64,000 nucleotides of DNA. It comes from Mycobacterium parascrofulaceum ATCC BAA-614 (GTDB lineage Bacteria > Actinomycetota > Actinomycetes > Mycobacteriales > Mycobacteriaceae). Location of the stretch: contig NZ_GG770557.1 in NCBI RefSeq assembly GCF_000164135.1, forward strand, positions 100,785-164,784, given 5' to 3'. Made by a program: the position numbers and the translations under genes. The notes beneath the pieces were generated by a model. That model was not told the DNA's origin, made no database searches, and worked only from the letters and a program-made list of their open reading frames with translations. Each line of letters opens with the position of its first letter. The first letter of the stretch is position 1. Positions 29,227 to 37,027 of the stretch are shown piece by piece.

Positions 29227-30408
29227 GTGCACCGCCGAACGGTGCTGAAGCTACCGCTGTTGTTGGCAGGAGGCGCTGCACTGGCCCGAGCACCTCGCGC
29301 GGCCGCGAAACCCGCGCCTGGCACCTCGCCGCAGGCAAGCCGCTGGTCTCCCGAGCGCGCGAACCGGTGGTATGAGGCGCAGGGCTGGCCGGTCGGGGCG
29401 AACTTCATCACGTCGAACGCGATCAACCAGCTGGAGATGTTTCAGCGCGAGACGTTCGACGCCCGCCGCATCGACACCGAACTGGGCTGGGCCCGGGCCA
29501 CCGGCCTCAACGCGGTGCGGGTCTTCCTGCACGACCTGCTCTGGGCGCAAGATCCCCGGGGCCTGCAGATCCGCCTGGCCCAGTTCGTCGACATCGCGGC
29601 CCGCCACGACATCAGGCCGCTGTTCGTCTTGTTCGATTCCTGTTGGGATCCGCACCCCGAGGCCGGCCCGCAGCGCGCGCCGACGCCCGGCGTGCACAAC
29701 TCCGGTTGGGTGCAAAGCCCGGGCGCGCAACGCCTGGGTGACCGCGGTTACCTGAAGACCCTGCGCAGCTACGTGACCGGGGTGCTGACCCAATTCCGCT
29801 CCGACGACCGCGTCTTGGGCTGGGACCTGTGGAACGAGCCCGACAATCCGTCGAAGTACTACCGCTCGGTCGAGCGGGCCGACAAACTGTACCTGGTGGC
29901 CGATCTCCTCCCCCAGGTGTTCGGCTGGGCGCGTTCCGTCGATCCATGCCAACCGCTGACGAGCGGCGTGTGGGACGGCGAGTGGGCCGATGCCGGGAGC
30001 CGCAGCGCGATCAGCGGCATCCAGCTGGACAACTCCGACGTGATCACGTTCCACTCGTACGCCGGGCCGGCGGAATTCGAGAGCCGCATCGCCGAGCTCA
30101 CCCCGCAGGGGCGCCCCATCCTGTGCACCGAATACATGGCCCGCCCGCTGGGCAGCACCGTGCCGGATGTGCTGCCCGTCGCGAAGCGCCACAACGTCGG
30201 CGCGTTCAACTGGGGGCTGGTCGCCGGGAAGACCCAGACGTTCTTCCCCTGGGATTCATGGGAGCACCCGTACACGGCGATGCCCGCCGAGTGGTTCCAC
30301 GACCTGCTCGCGCCCGACGGACGGCCGTTCCGCGATCCCGAGATTCAGACCATCCGCCGGCTGGGCGGGCTGGCGATGCATCTCCGCGAGGACCCGCCGC
30401 CCAGCTGA
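29227..30408 (+). CDS. Tat-exported glycoside hydrolase (cellulase/GH5-like)
   Basis: A 393-aa protein with a twin-arginine signal MHRRTVLKLPLLLAGGAALA and likely cleavage after about residue 27. The mature part is a (beta/alpha)8 glycosidase of clan A type: acid/base Glu204 in WDLWNEPDN and nucleophile Glu302 in CTEYMARP, with ITFHSYAG between. It resembles the mycobacterial Rv3096-type proteins; substrate unknown, possibly cell-wall or host glycan. The start is GTG 29227. A TACGAT -10-like hexamer sits at 29151. No other carbohydrate gene is near. Confidence 0.83.
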   Translation: MHRRTVLKLPLLLAGGAALARAPRAAAKPAPGTSPQASRWSPERANRWYEAQGWPVGANFITSNAINQLEMFQRETFDARRIDTELGWARATGLNAVRVFLHDLLWAQDPRGLQIRLAQFVDIAARHDIRPLFVLFDSCWDPHPEAGPQRAPTPGVHNSGWVQSPGAQRLGDRGYLKTLRSYVTGVLTQFRSDDRVLGWDLWNEPDNPSKYYRSVERADKLYLVADLLPQVFGWARSVDPCQPLTSGVWDGEWADAGSRSAISGIQLDNSDVITFHSYAGPAEFESRIAELTPQGRPILCTEYMARPLGSTVPDVLPVAKRHNVGAFNWGLVAGKTQTFFPWDSWEHPYTAMPAEWFHDLLAPDGRPFRDPEIQTIRRLGGLAMHLREDPPPS

Positions 30409-30409
30409 G

Positions 30410-30808
30410 CTACTGACACCGATTGTGAAAATCGGTCAGCGGCTGGCGAATGCCCTCCAGGTCGGCGTGCGTCTGCGGGTTGGCGTCCATGTACTGCTTG
30501 AGCTGGTCGCGGGCGTCGGCCCGGGGCTGGCCGCGCAGGCTGGTGAAGTAGTCGTTCACGTCGGGGTGGGTGAACAGGTACGCCGACGTCGCGGCGGCGA
30601 CACCCGCGGATACCTGGGCGAGGTCGGCCGCCGTGCAGTTGGGCGCCGGCGAGGGCGCCGGGGCCGGCTCGGGCGCGTCCATTCCCCCATCCGCACCCAC
30701 CGGGCCGGCGGCGGTGACGGCGCCGGTGAAAAGCATTGCCACACCGGCCGCGCCGGCCGCGATTGCGCCGGCAAATACTCGCGACATGCCGCGGGCAAAT
30801 GACACCAT
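30410..30808 (-). CDS. Exported hemophore-like protein (Rv0203 family)
   Basis: A 132-aa secreted protein: signal peptide over about residues 1-33 (GAIAAGAAGVAMLFTGAV), Pro/Ala-rich linker, then a small helical domain from NCTAADLAQV to HNRC with two flanking cysteines, the mycobacterial hemophore pattern (THPDVNDYFTSL). The family binds heme outside the cell and hands it to membrane proteins. The ATG at 30808 is favoured by AAGGAG 7 nt upstream; an ATG at 30823 is less likely. Heme ligands cannot be assigned. Its stop nearly abuts the glycoside hydrolase stop (convergent). Confidence 0.75.
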   Translation of the reverse strand: MVSFARGMSRVFAGAIAAGAAGVAMLFTGAVTAAGPVGADGGMDAPEPAPAPSPAPNCTAADLAQVSAGVAAATSAYLFTHPDVNDYFTSLRGQPRADARDQLKQYMDANPQTHADLEGIRQPLTDFHNRCQ

Positions 30809-31002
30809 GGAGCGCTCCTTCATATCCGCATCCGAAAGCCGACCCGTACGGCAAAACCATAAGCGGTTTTCGGGCCGCGCATGCGGCATTCCGGCGCGGA
30901 ACAATTGCGGGGCCCGGCAATCAATTTCGACCGCCTCCGATCGGGGCGTCGATATACTCCAATTCTTCGTCCGCCCACGGCGATGACTCGAGGGGGTTCA
31001 CG

Positions 31003-31260
31003 GTGGCAAGAAGAAGTTCGGGGACGACTGCCCGCCGCCGGATCGCGCTGGTGTTGGCGGCAACGGCGTCGGTTCCGGGAATCCTCGTCGTCACGCATTC
31101 CACCGACCGCGCGGAGGCGACCGTGTGCGTGGGCGCCGGCCGGCGCATCTCGGTGAGCGGCTGCACCGACATCGGCGACACCATCGCCCGCTACGTCCCG
31201 CCGCCGGCCGCGTACGCGCCGCTGCCGGAGGACACCACGCCTCCTCCCCCGCCGCCGTAA
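31003..31260 (+). CDS. Small secreted protein with proline-rich tail
   Basis: An 85-aa candidate starting at GTG 31003 behind CGAGGGGG. Arg-rich n-region, hydrophobic signal (about residues 14-27), then a short cysteine pair (VCVGAG and SGCTD) and a C-terminal run ending in TPPPPPP. The frame is open further upstream, but the ribosome site supports this start. Divergent from the hemophore-like gene across 194 bp that is noticeably less GC-rich. Function unknown; the Pro tail may reach into the cell wall. It could be a non-coding frame, but signal plus ribosome site argue for a gene. Confidence 0.55.
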   Translation: MARRSSGTTARRRIALVLAATASVPGILVVTHSTDRAEATVCVGAGRRISVSGCTDIGDTIARYVPPPAAYAPLPEDTTPPPPPP

Positions 31261-31372
31261 CACCGAGGCCGTCGCCGCCCTTCGCGCCGCCGCGGTATGG
31301 CAGGCTATGGGAGCCCATCACCACCGTCCAGACGTTCAAGGCCGCGGCCACGCGCCCTCAACGGAGCCGAAA

Positions 31373-32923
31373 ATGCCTGCAAAAGCGCCGCAAACCTCGC
31401 GCCATCTCGAGGTCGAGCGCAAGTTCGACGTCGGCGAGTCCACCGTGTCACCCTCTTTCGAGGGCATCGCCGCGGTGGCGCGCGTCGACAAGACGCCGAC
31501 TCAGACGCTGGACGCGACGTACTTCGACACCGCGACACAGGACCTCGCCCGCAACAAGATCACGCTGCGCCGCCGCACCGGCGGCTCCGACGCGGGGTGG
31601 CACCTGAAGCTGCCGGCCGGGCCTGAAGTCCGCACCGAGGTCCGGGTGCCGTTGGACGCGTCCGGGCCCGACACCGTGCCGGAGGAGTTGGTGGACGTCG
31701 TGCTGGCGATCGTCCGCGACCGCCCGCTGGAACCGGTCGCGCGCATCACCACCCGGCGCGAAACCCAGGTGTTGTACGCCGCCGACGGCACTCCGCTGGC
31801 GGAGTTCTGCAACGACCACGTCACCGCGTGGTCGGCCCAGCGCACCGACGACGCCGACTTGGAGCCCACCCAGCAGGAGTGGCGCGAGTGGGAACTCGAA
31901 CTCATCGAGACACGTGAGGCGACGAACGGGACCCCCGACACCGACCTGCTGAACCGGTTGGGCAACCGGCTGCTCGACGCCGGCGCCGCGCCCGCCGGCC
32001 ACGCCTCCAAGCTCGCGCGGGTGCTCGGCGCGGCGCCACCGCCCAACGGCACCCAGCCCGCCGAGCACCCGCTGCAGCGCGCGGTGGCCGAGCAGATTCG
32101 CGAACTGCTGGTGTGGGATCGCGCCGTGCGGGCCGACGCCTTCGACTCCGTACACCAGATGCGGGTCACCACCCGCAAGCTGCGCAGCCTGCTGCGCGAC
32201 TACCAGGAAGCGTTCGGACTGCCCGACGACGGATGGGTCCTCGACGAACTGCGCGAGCTGGCCGGCATCCTGGGCATCGCGCGCGACGCCGAGGTGCTCG
32301 CCGAGCGTTACGAGCGCGACTTGGACGGGCTGGCACCGGATTTGGTGCGGGGACCGGTGCACGAACGGTTGGTCGGCGGCGCCCAGCGTCGCTACCAGAC
32401 CGGGCTGCGCCGGTCGCTGATCGCGATGCGGTCGCAGCGCTACTTCCGGCTGCTCGACGCCCTCGAGGCGATCGCCGCCCAGCCCCCCGGCAGCGTCGCG
32501 GGTGAGGAAGGCGAGGAACACGCGCCGGTCACCATCGACGCCGCCTACAAGAAGGTGCGCAAGGCCGCCAGGGCCGCCGCCGGGGTCGACCCGCAACATC
32601 CGGACCATCCGCACGAGCGCGACGAGGCGATACACCGGATCCGCAAGCGGGCCAAGCGACTTCGCTACACCGCGGCGGCCACCGGCGCGGACAAGGTGTC
32701 CGAGCGGGCGAAGGCCGTCCAGTCGCTGCTCGGTGATCACCAGGACAGCGTGGTCAGCCGCGAACACCTGCGGCACGAATCCGAAGCCGCGTACGCGGCC
32801 GGCGAGGACACCTTCACCTACGGCCTGCTGTATCAACAGGAGGCCGACCTGGCCGAGCGGTGCGAGCAGCAGCTCGACGACGCGTTGCGCAAGCTCGCTA
32901 AGGCGGTGCGCAAGGCCGGCTGA
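31373..32923 (+). CDS. CYTH-CHAD domain protein (Rv2226-like)
   Basis: A 516-aa soluble protein. The CYTH domain at about residues 10-200 begins with the ExExK motif (EVERKF) and carries LRRRTGG and WELELIE, expected to bind triphosphates or polyphosphate. The CHAD domain (about 225-515) is a helical, Arg/His-rich domain with HQMRVTTRKLRSLL and a repeat of the same pattern at HRIRKRAKRLRY, known to bind polyphosphate. The start is ATG 31373 with CGGAG upstream. Likely role in polyphosphate metabolism or localisation (inference). Followed by rnpB on the opposite strand. Confidence 0.92.
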   Translation: MPAKAPQTSRHLEVERKFDVGESTVSPSFEGIAAVARVDKTPTQTLDATYFDTATQDLARNKITLRRRTGGSDAGWHLKLPAGPEVRTEVRVPLDASGPDTVPEELVDVVLAIVRDRPLEPVARITTRRETQVLYAADGTPLAEFCNDHVTAWSAQRTDDADLEPTQQEWREWELELIETREATNGTPDTDLLNRLGNRLLDAGAAPAGHASKLARVLGAAPPPNGTQPAEHPLQRAVAEQIRELLVWDRAVRADAFDSVHQMRVTTRKLRSLLRDYQEAFGLPDDGWVLDELRELAGILGIARDAEVLAERYERDLDGLAPDLVRGPVHERLVGGAQRRYQTGLRRSLIAMRSQRYFRLLDALEAIAAQPPGSVAGEEGEEHAPVTIDAAYKKVRKAARAAAGVDPQHPDHPHERDEAIHRIRKRAKRLRYTAAATGADKVSERAKAVQSLLGDHQDSVVSREHLRHESEAAYAAGEDTFTYGLLYQQEADLAERCEQQLDDALRKLAKAVRKAG

Positions 32924-33001
32924 GCCCCGCGAGACTGTAACTGGCGACGGGTTTACTCGGCGAACGCGTCGCGGAATACAGTTTCGCGGAGGCATCGCGC
33001 G

Positions 33002-33410
<409 letters not shown>

Positions 33411-33532
33411 GACGATCCACGGTACTACCTGCGCGATGCGGGGGCCAGCAACCATTGCCGGCCGGCCCCGCGACGCCTCTATCGTGGACCTCGAGGCCGG
33501 CACCTCGCACACCGGCACACGGAAGGGCACCG

Positions 33533-34243
33533 ATGTCCCGCTGGAAGAAGCGCGTCGACTCCGGCGACTGGGACGGCATCGCCGCCGCGGTCGCCGAGTA
33601 CGGCGGGGCGTTGCTGCCGCGCCTCGTCACCGGCGGCGAGGCGGCGAGACTGCGCAAGCTCTACAGCGACGACGGCCTGTTCCGCTCGACCGTCGACATG
33701 GCGCCCCGGCGGTACGGCGCCGGACAGTATCGCTACTTCCGGGCGCCCTATCCCGAGCCGATCGAGGAGCTCAAACAGGCGCTGTATCCGCGGCTGTTGC
33801 CGATCGCCCGCGACTGGTGGGGCAAGCTGGGCCGCGACGCGCCCTGGCCGGGCAGCCTCGACGATTGGCTGGCGACCTGCCACGCGGCCGGCCAAACCAG
33901 GTCCACCGCGCTCATGCTGAAGTACGGCCCGGGCGACTGGAACGCCCTGCATCGAGACCTGTACGGGGACTTGGTCTTTCCGCTGCAGGTGGTGATCAAC
34001 CTGAGCGACCCCGGCGCCGACTACACCGGCGGTGAGTTCCTACTCGTCGAACAGCGGCCCCGGGCGCAGTCGCGGGGCACCGCAACGCAATTGCCGCAGG
34101 GGCACGGCTTCGTGTTCACCACGCGGGAGCGGCCGGTGGCCTCGAGCCGCGGCTGGTCTGCCGCACCGGTGCGCCACGGTGTGTCGGTGGTGCGTTCCGG
34201 CGAGCGCTATGCCCTGGGGCTGATCTTTCACGACGCGGCCTGA
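33533..34243 (+). CDS. 2OG-Fe(II) oxygenase-like protein (Rv2227-like)
   Basis: A 236-aa protein. The double-stranded beta-helix region starts around residue 140 with the Fe ligands H-x-D in ALHRDLYGD, continues with the GGEFLLVEQRP strand, and ends with a distal VRHGVSVVRSGERYALG that offers the third His and the 2-oxoglutarate Arg. The start is ATG 33533 with GGAAGGG upstream. The substrate is unknown; relatives hydroxylate proteins or nucleobases. The position after rnpB agrees with M. tuberculosis Rv2227. The 110-bp gap to rnpB presumably holds divergent promoters. Confidence 0.82.
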   Translation: MSRWKKRVDSGDWDGIAAAVAEYGGALLPRLVTGGEAARLRKLYSDDGLFRSTVDMAPRRYGAGQYRYFRAPYPEPIEELKQALYPRLLPIARDWWGKLGRDAPWPGSLDDWLATCHAAGQTRSTALMLKYGPGDWNALHRDLYGDLVFPLQVVINLSDPGADYTGGEFLLVEQRPRAQSRGTATQLPQGHGFVFTTRERPVASSRGWSAAPVRHGVSVVRSGERYALGLIFHDAA

Positions 34244-34246
34244 GCG

Positions 34247-34882
34247 TTATCCGCCTCGCCGCAGGACGATCACGTTGTCCCGCAGGGTCGCGGCTCGACC
34301 GTCGGGTCCGACCGTCTCCCGTTCCGCTGTCTCGGTACGCGCCGCAGTCCAGGCGCTGTCCAGCCGCAACGACGCGAGGACCTCGTCGATGCCGGGAAAG
34401 GAGTGGTCGTGGTGCTCCGCCCAGGGCGGGGGCGCCGCGTGGTCGACGATCAGCAGCGCACCACCGGGATTCACGTGCTCGGCCGCCCGCCGGAGCACTT
34501 CCTCGCGGTCGAGCCGGGCCGGCGAGTGCAGGTACTGGGCCGACACCAGGTCGAACATCCCGTCGGGGAAGCTCTCGTTGAGGTCGTGGCACTGAAAGTC
34601 GATCTGCGCGAGCAGGTTCCGTTGCGAGGCGGCCTCGGTCGCCCGTCGCAGCGCGGTGGCCGAGACGTCGACCGCCACCACGCGCCAGCCGCGCTCGGCG
34701 AGCCACAGCGCGTCGGCGCCCTCGCCGCAGCCGAGGTCGAGCGCCCGGCCCGCGGGCAGGTCAGCGGCCACCTCGGCGAGGCGCGGATTGACCCGCCCGC
34801 TCCACACCCGTTCGGTCGAGCCGTAGCGATCTTCCCAGAACCGCCGGGCATCATCGGATTGGCAAGAAGTTTCCATACCCAT
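34247..34882 (-). CDS. Class I SAM-dependent methyltransferase
   Basis: A 211-aa protein with the SAM-binding motif I LDLGCGEGADALWLA at about residues 46-60, motif II VVAVDVS, and DLVSAQYLHS. It belongs to the TehB/thiopurine-like small methyltransferases; substrate unknown. ATGs at 34882 and 34876 are both possible. It is divergent from an XRE-cupin regulator with 41 bp between starts, an arrangement that usually means the regulator controls it. Half-sites shared by both promoters are described separately. I do not recall this pair in M. tuberculosis here. Confidence 0.85.
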   Translation of the reverse strand: MGMETSCQSDDARRFWEDRYGSTERVWSGRVNPRLAEVAADLPAGRALDLGCGEGADALWLAERGWRVVAVDVSATALRRATEAASQRNLLAQIDFQCHDLNESFPDGMFDLVSAQYLHSPARLDREEVLRRAAEHVNPGGALLIVDHAAPPPWAEHHDHSFPGIDEVLASLRLDSAWTAARTETAERETVGPDGRAATLRDNVIVLRRGG

Positions 34883-34934
34883 GAGCTTGCCCAGCCGCGA
34901 CCTGATTGCCAAGCTTGTTTGCCATGCAGGCAAA
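34859..34934. promoter_or_regulatory. Repeated GGCAA/TTGCC half-sites between methyltransferase and XRE regulator
   Basis: TTGGCAAG at 34859-34866, TTGCCAAG at 34906-34913, and an inverted repeat TTTGCC-ATGCA-GGCAAA at 34918-34934 that covers the regulator's ATG. Four half-sites of one sequence across the divergent start region look like an operator for the XRE protein. This is inference from pattern only. Confidence 0.45.
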
Positions 34935-35499
34935 GACCGCCCCCGACATCGATCTCCAGGTGCGCCGGCGGCTACGGGAGCTGCGCATGCAGCGCGGTAT
35001 GACGTTGCAGGAGGTGGGCGCAATTGCCGGGATCGACATCTCGACGCTTTCGCGCCTCGAGTCCGGAAAGCGCCGGCTGGCGCTGGATCACCTGCCGCGG
35101 CTCGCGCGGGCGCTGTCCGTCAGCACCGACGAGTTGTTGCAGCCCGCCGAGGCGAACGACCCGCGGGTGCGCGGCGCCGCGCGCACGCACCACGGGGTCA
35201 CGTATTGGCCGCTGACGCGCCAGGGTCCCGCCGGCGGCCTGCACGCGTTCAAGGTCCGGGTCAGCGCCCGGCGCCGCACCCCGCCGGCGGAGCTGCCGGT
35301 GCACGAGGGCCAGGACTGGATGTACGTCCTGTCCGGCCGGATGCGGCTCGTGCTGGGCGACCGCGACTTCGCCATCGCGCCGGGCGAGGCGGTCGAGTTC
35401 TCCACCTGGACACCGCACTGGTTCGGGGCGGTCGACGGCCCGGTGGAGGCTATCGTGATCTTCGGGCCGCACGGCGAGCGGCTTCACCTGCACAGTTGA
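34924..35499 (+). CDS. XRE-family transcriptional regulator with cupin domain
   Basis: 191 residues: an N-terminal helix-turn-helix (about residues 10-65; MTLQEVGAIAGIDISTLSRL is the HTH core) joined to a C-terminal cupin (about 105-185; PVHEGQDWMYVLSGRMRL, GEAVEFSTWTPHWFG). This family senses a small ligand or metal with the cupin. ATG 34924 is favoured; a TTG at 34906 is possible. Divergent from the methyltransferase gene and probably its repressor or activator (inference). A 75-bp gap separates it from the P450 gene. Confidence 0.9.
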   Translation: MQAKTAPDIDLQVRRRLRELRMQRGMTLQEVGAIAGIDISTLSRLESGKRRLALDHLPRLARALSVSTDELLQPAEANDPRVRGAARTHHGVTYWPLTRQGPAGGLHAFKVRVSARRRTPPAELPVHEGQDWMYVLSGRMRLVLGDRDFAIAPGEAVEFSTWTPHWFGAVDGPVEAIVIFGPHGERLHLHS

Positions 35500-35574
35500 C
35501 CGCCCCGGCGCCGATTGTGCGACCGCTTAGCATTGACCATTGCCCGGCGGGAGCGTTGGTGCCAGTCTGACCAG

Positions 35575-36744
35575 ATGACAGATACCGAAGGGTTCGTCGA
35601 CCAAACGGTGACCGGCCTCGCGGAGCCGCAGCCGATGTACAAGGCGTTGCGGGAAACGAGCCCGGTGTTCCGCTCGCCGCAGGCGGTCGTTCTCAGCCGC
35701 CTGGCCGACATCGAGATGGCGCTCAAGCACACCGAGCTGTTCTCGTCGAACATGGACGCGGTCGATCTGGGCAACGTGCGGCCCCTGATCCCCCTGCAGA
35801 TCGACCCGCCCGAACACGCGAAGTACCGCCGCGTGCTCGACCCGTTGTTCACCCCGCGGGAGATGGCCCGGCGCGAACCCGGCGTCACCGAGTTGGTGAA
35901 CGAGATGATCGACCGCTTCGCCGCTCGGGGCGAATGCGACTTCCACGCGGAGTTCGCGGTGCCGTTGCCGTGCACCGTCTTTCTGCAGTTGCTCGGATTG
36001 CCGCTGGAAGACCTCGACCGGTTCCTGGAATGGAAGGACTGCGTGATCCGGCCGGAGGGCGACTCGGGCTTCGATCGCCGGCACGAGAGTTCCGCCGCGG
36101 TGGCCCAAGAGATCTACGACTACTTCGACCGCGCGATCGACGAGCACATCGCCAGCCCGCGCGACGACGTGCTGTCGGCGATGATCGCGGCCGACGTCGC
36201 CGGCCAGCCGCTGTCGCGCGAGGAGCTGCTCGATATCTGCTTCCTGTTTTTGATCGCCGGGCTGGACACGGTCACCGACTCGCTCGACTGCTTCTTCGTG
36301 TACCTCGCGCGCCACCCCGACCACCGCCATCAGCTGGTCGAGCGGCCCGAGGTGCTGCCCAGCGCGGTCGAGGAGTTGTTGCGGTGGGAGACACCGGTGC
36401 CCGGCGTCGCCCGCGTCGCCATCCAGGACGTCGAGGTGGGCGGGTGCCCGATCAGCAAGGGTGAGCGGGTCAGCCCGCTGCTGGGAGCGGCCAACACCGA
36501 CCCCGCGGAGTTCGCCGACCCCGAGTTGGTGGACTTCACCCGCAACCCGAACCGGCACCGCGCATTCGGCGGCGGCCCGCACCGCTGCCTCGGTTCCCAC
36601 CTGGCCCGCATGGAGCTGCGGGTGGCGTTGCGCGAATTCCACCGGCGCATACCGGATTACGAGATCAAGCCCGGCACCCAGCTGACCTACACCGCCGCAC
36701 TGCGGTCGGTGGAGTCGCTGCCGCTGGTCTTCGCGGCGCCATGA
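35575..36744 (+). CDS. Cytochrome P450
   Basis: A 389-aa soluble bacterial P450. The I-helix oxygen-binding segment is AGLDTVTDSLD, the K-helix ExxR is EELLR, and the heme loop FGGGPHRCLGSH supplies Cys338. Every core motif is intact. Substrate unknown. The start is ATG 35575. It is followed 72 bp later by a small ferredoxin, its likely electron donor, and then a membrane molybdenum protein. Such P450-ferredoxin pairs are common in non-tuberculous mycobacteria. The family number cannot be assigned without alignment. Confidence 0.93.
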   Translation: MTDTEGFVDQTVTGLAEPQPMYKALRETSPVFRSPQAVVLSRLADIEMALKHTELFSSNMDAVDLGNVRPLIPLQIDPPEHAKYRRVLDPLFTPREMARREPGVTELVNEMIDRFAARGECDFHAEFAVPLPCTVFLQLLGLPLEDLDRFLEWKDCVIRPEGDSGFDRRHESSAAVAQEIYDYFDRAIDEHIASPRDDVLSAMIAADVAGQPLSREELLDICFLFLIAGLDTVTDSLDCFFVYLARHPDHRHQLVERPEVLPSAVEELLRWETPVPGVARVAIQDVEVGGCPISKGERVSPLLGAANTDPAEFADPELVDFTRNPNRHRAFGGGPHRCLGSHLARMELRVALREFHRRIPDYEIKPGTQLTYTAALRSVESLPLVFAAP

Positions 36745-36776
36745 CCCGCGCCGGCGACGATGCAGAGCGCAGCGAT

Positions 36777-36803
36777 GAGGTGGGGGCACCTCCCGCTTGC
36801 GGG
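36777..36803. repeat. Double-hairpin element between P450 and ferredoxin genes
   Basis: GAGGTG-GGGG-CACCTC (36777-36792) forms a perfect 6-bp hairpin. CCCGC-TT-GCGGG (36792-36803) forms a second that shares a base with it, so the two could compete. The surrounding text (GCAGCGATGAGG through GGGGGAGAGC) looks like a short interspersed repeat familiar from mycobacterial intergenic DNA. It sits just before the ferredoxin ATG and could affect its translation. Confidence 0.55.
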
Positions 36804-36816
36804 GGAGAGCGGCGCC

Positions 36817-37011
36817 ATGACTGAAGTAGCCGTCGACGCCGACCGCTGCACCGGGCACGGGCGCTGCTACACCCTGGCGCCCGACGTCTTCGACGCCGAC
36901 GAGGTCGGCCACTGCGTCGTGCTCGTCGCCGAGGTCTCCGGTGACCTCGAGACGCAGGCCGTCACCGCCGAGCGGAACTGCCCCGAAGGCGCCATCTCCC
37001 TATCCCGTTGA
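36817..37011 (+). CDS. Ferredoxin, [3Fe-4S] type, partner of P450
   Basis: A 64-aa acidic protein with cluster cysteines Cys11 and Cys17 in CTGHGRC and Cys55 in NCPEGAI, i.e. one ligand of a [4Fe-4S] set missing, as in P450-linked 3Fe-4S ferredoxins. Cys33 lies outside the pattern. The ATG at 36817 is preceded by GGGGGAG. It should deliver electrons from a reductase encoded elsewhere to the P450 immediately upstream. Confidence 0.92.
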   Translation: MTEVAVDADRCTGHGRCYTLAPDVFDADEVGHCVVLVAEVSGDLETQAVTAERNCPEGAISLSR

Positions 37012-37027
37012 AGCGAAACGTACTTCC

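Noticed and set aside
30736..31002. Upstream extension of the small secreted protein gene
   Set aside because: The extended frame crosses the divergent hemophore-like gene; a good ribosome site and signal peptide support GTG 31003.
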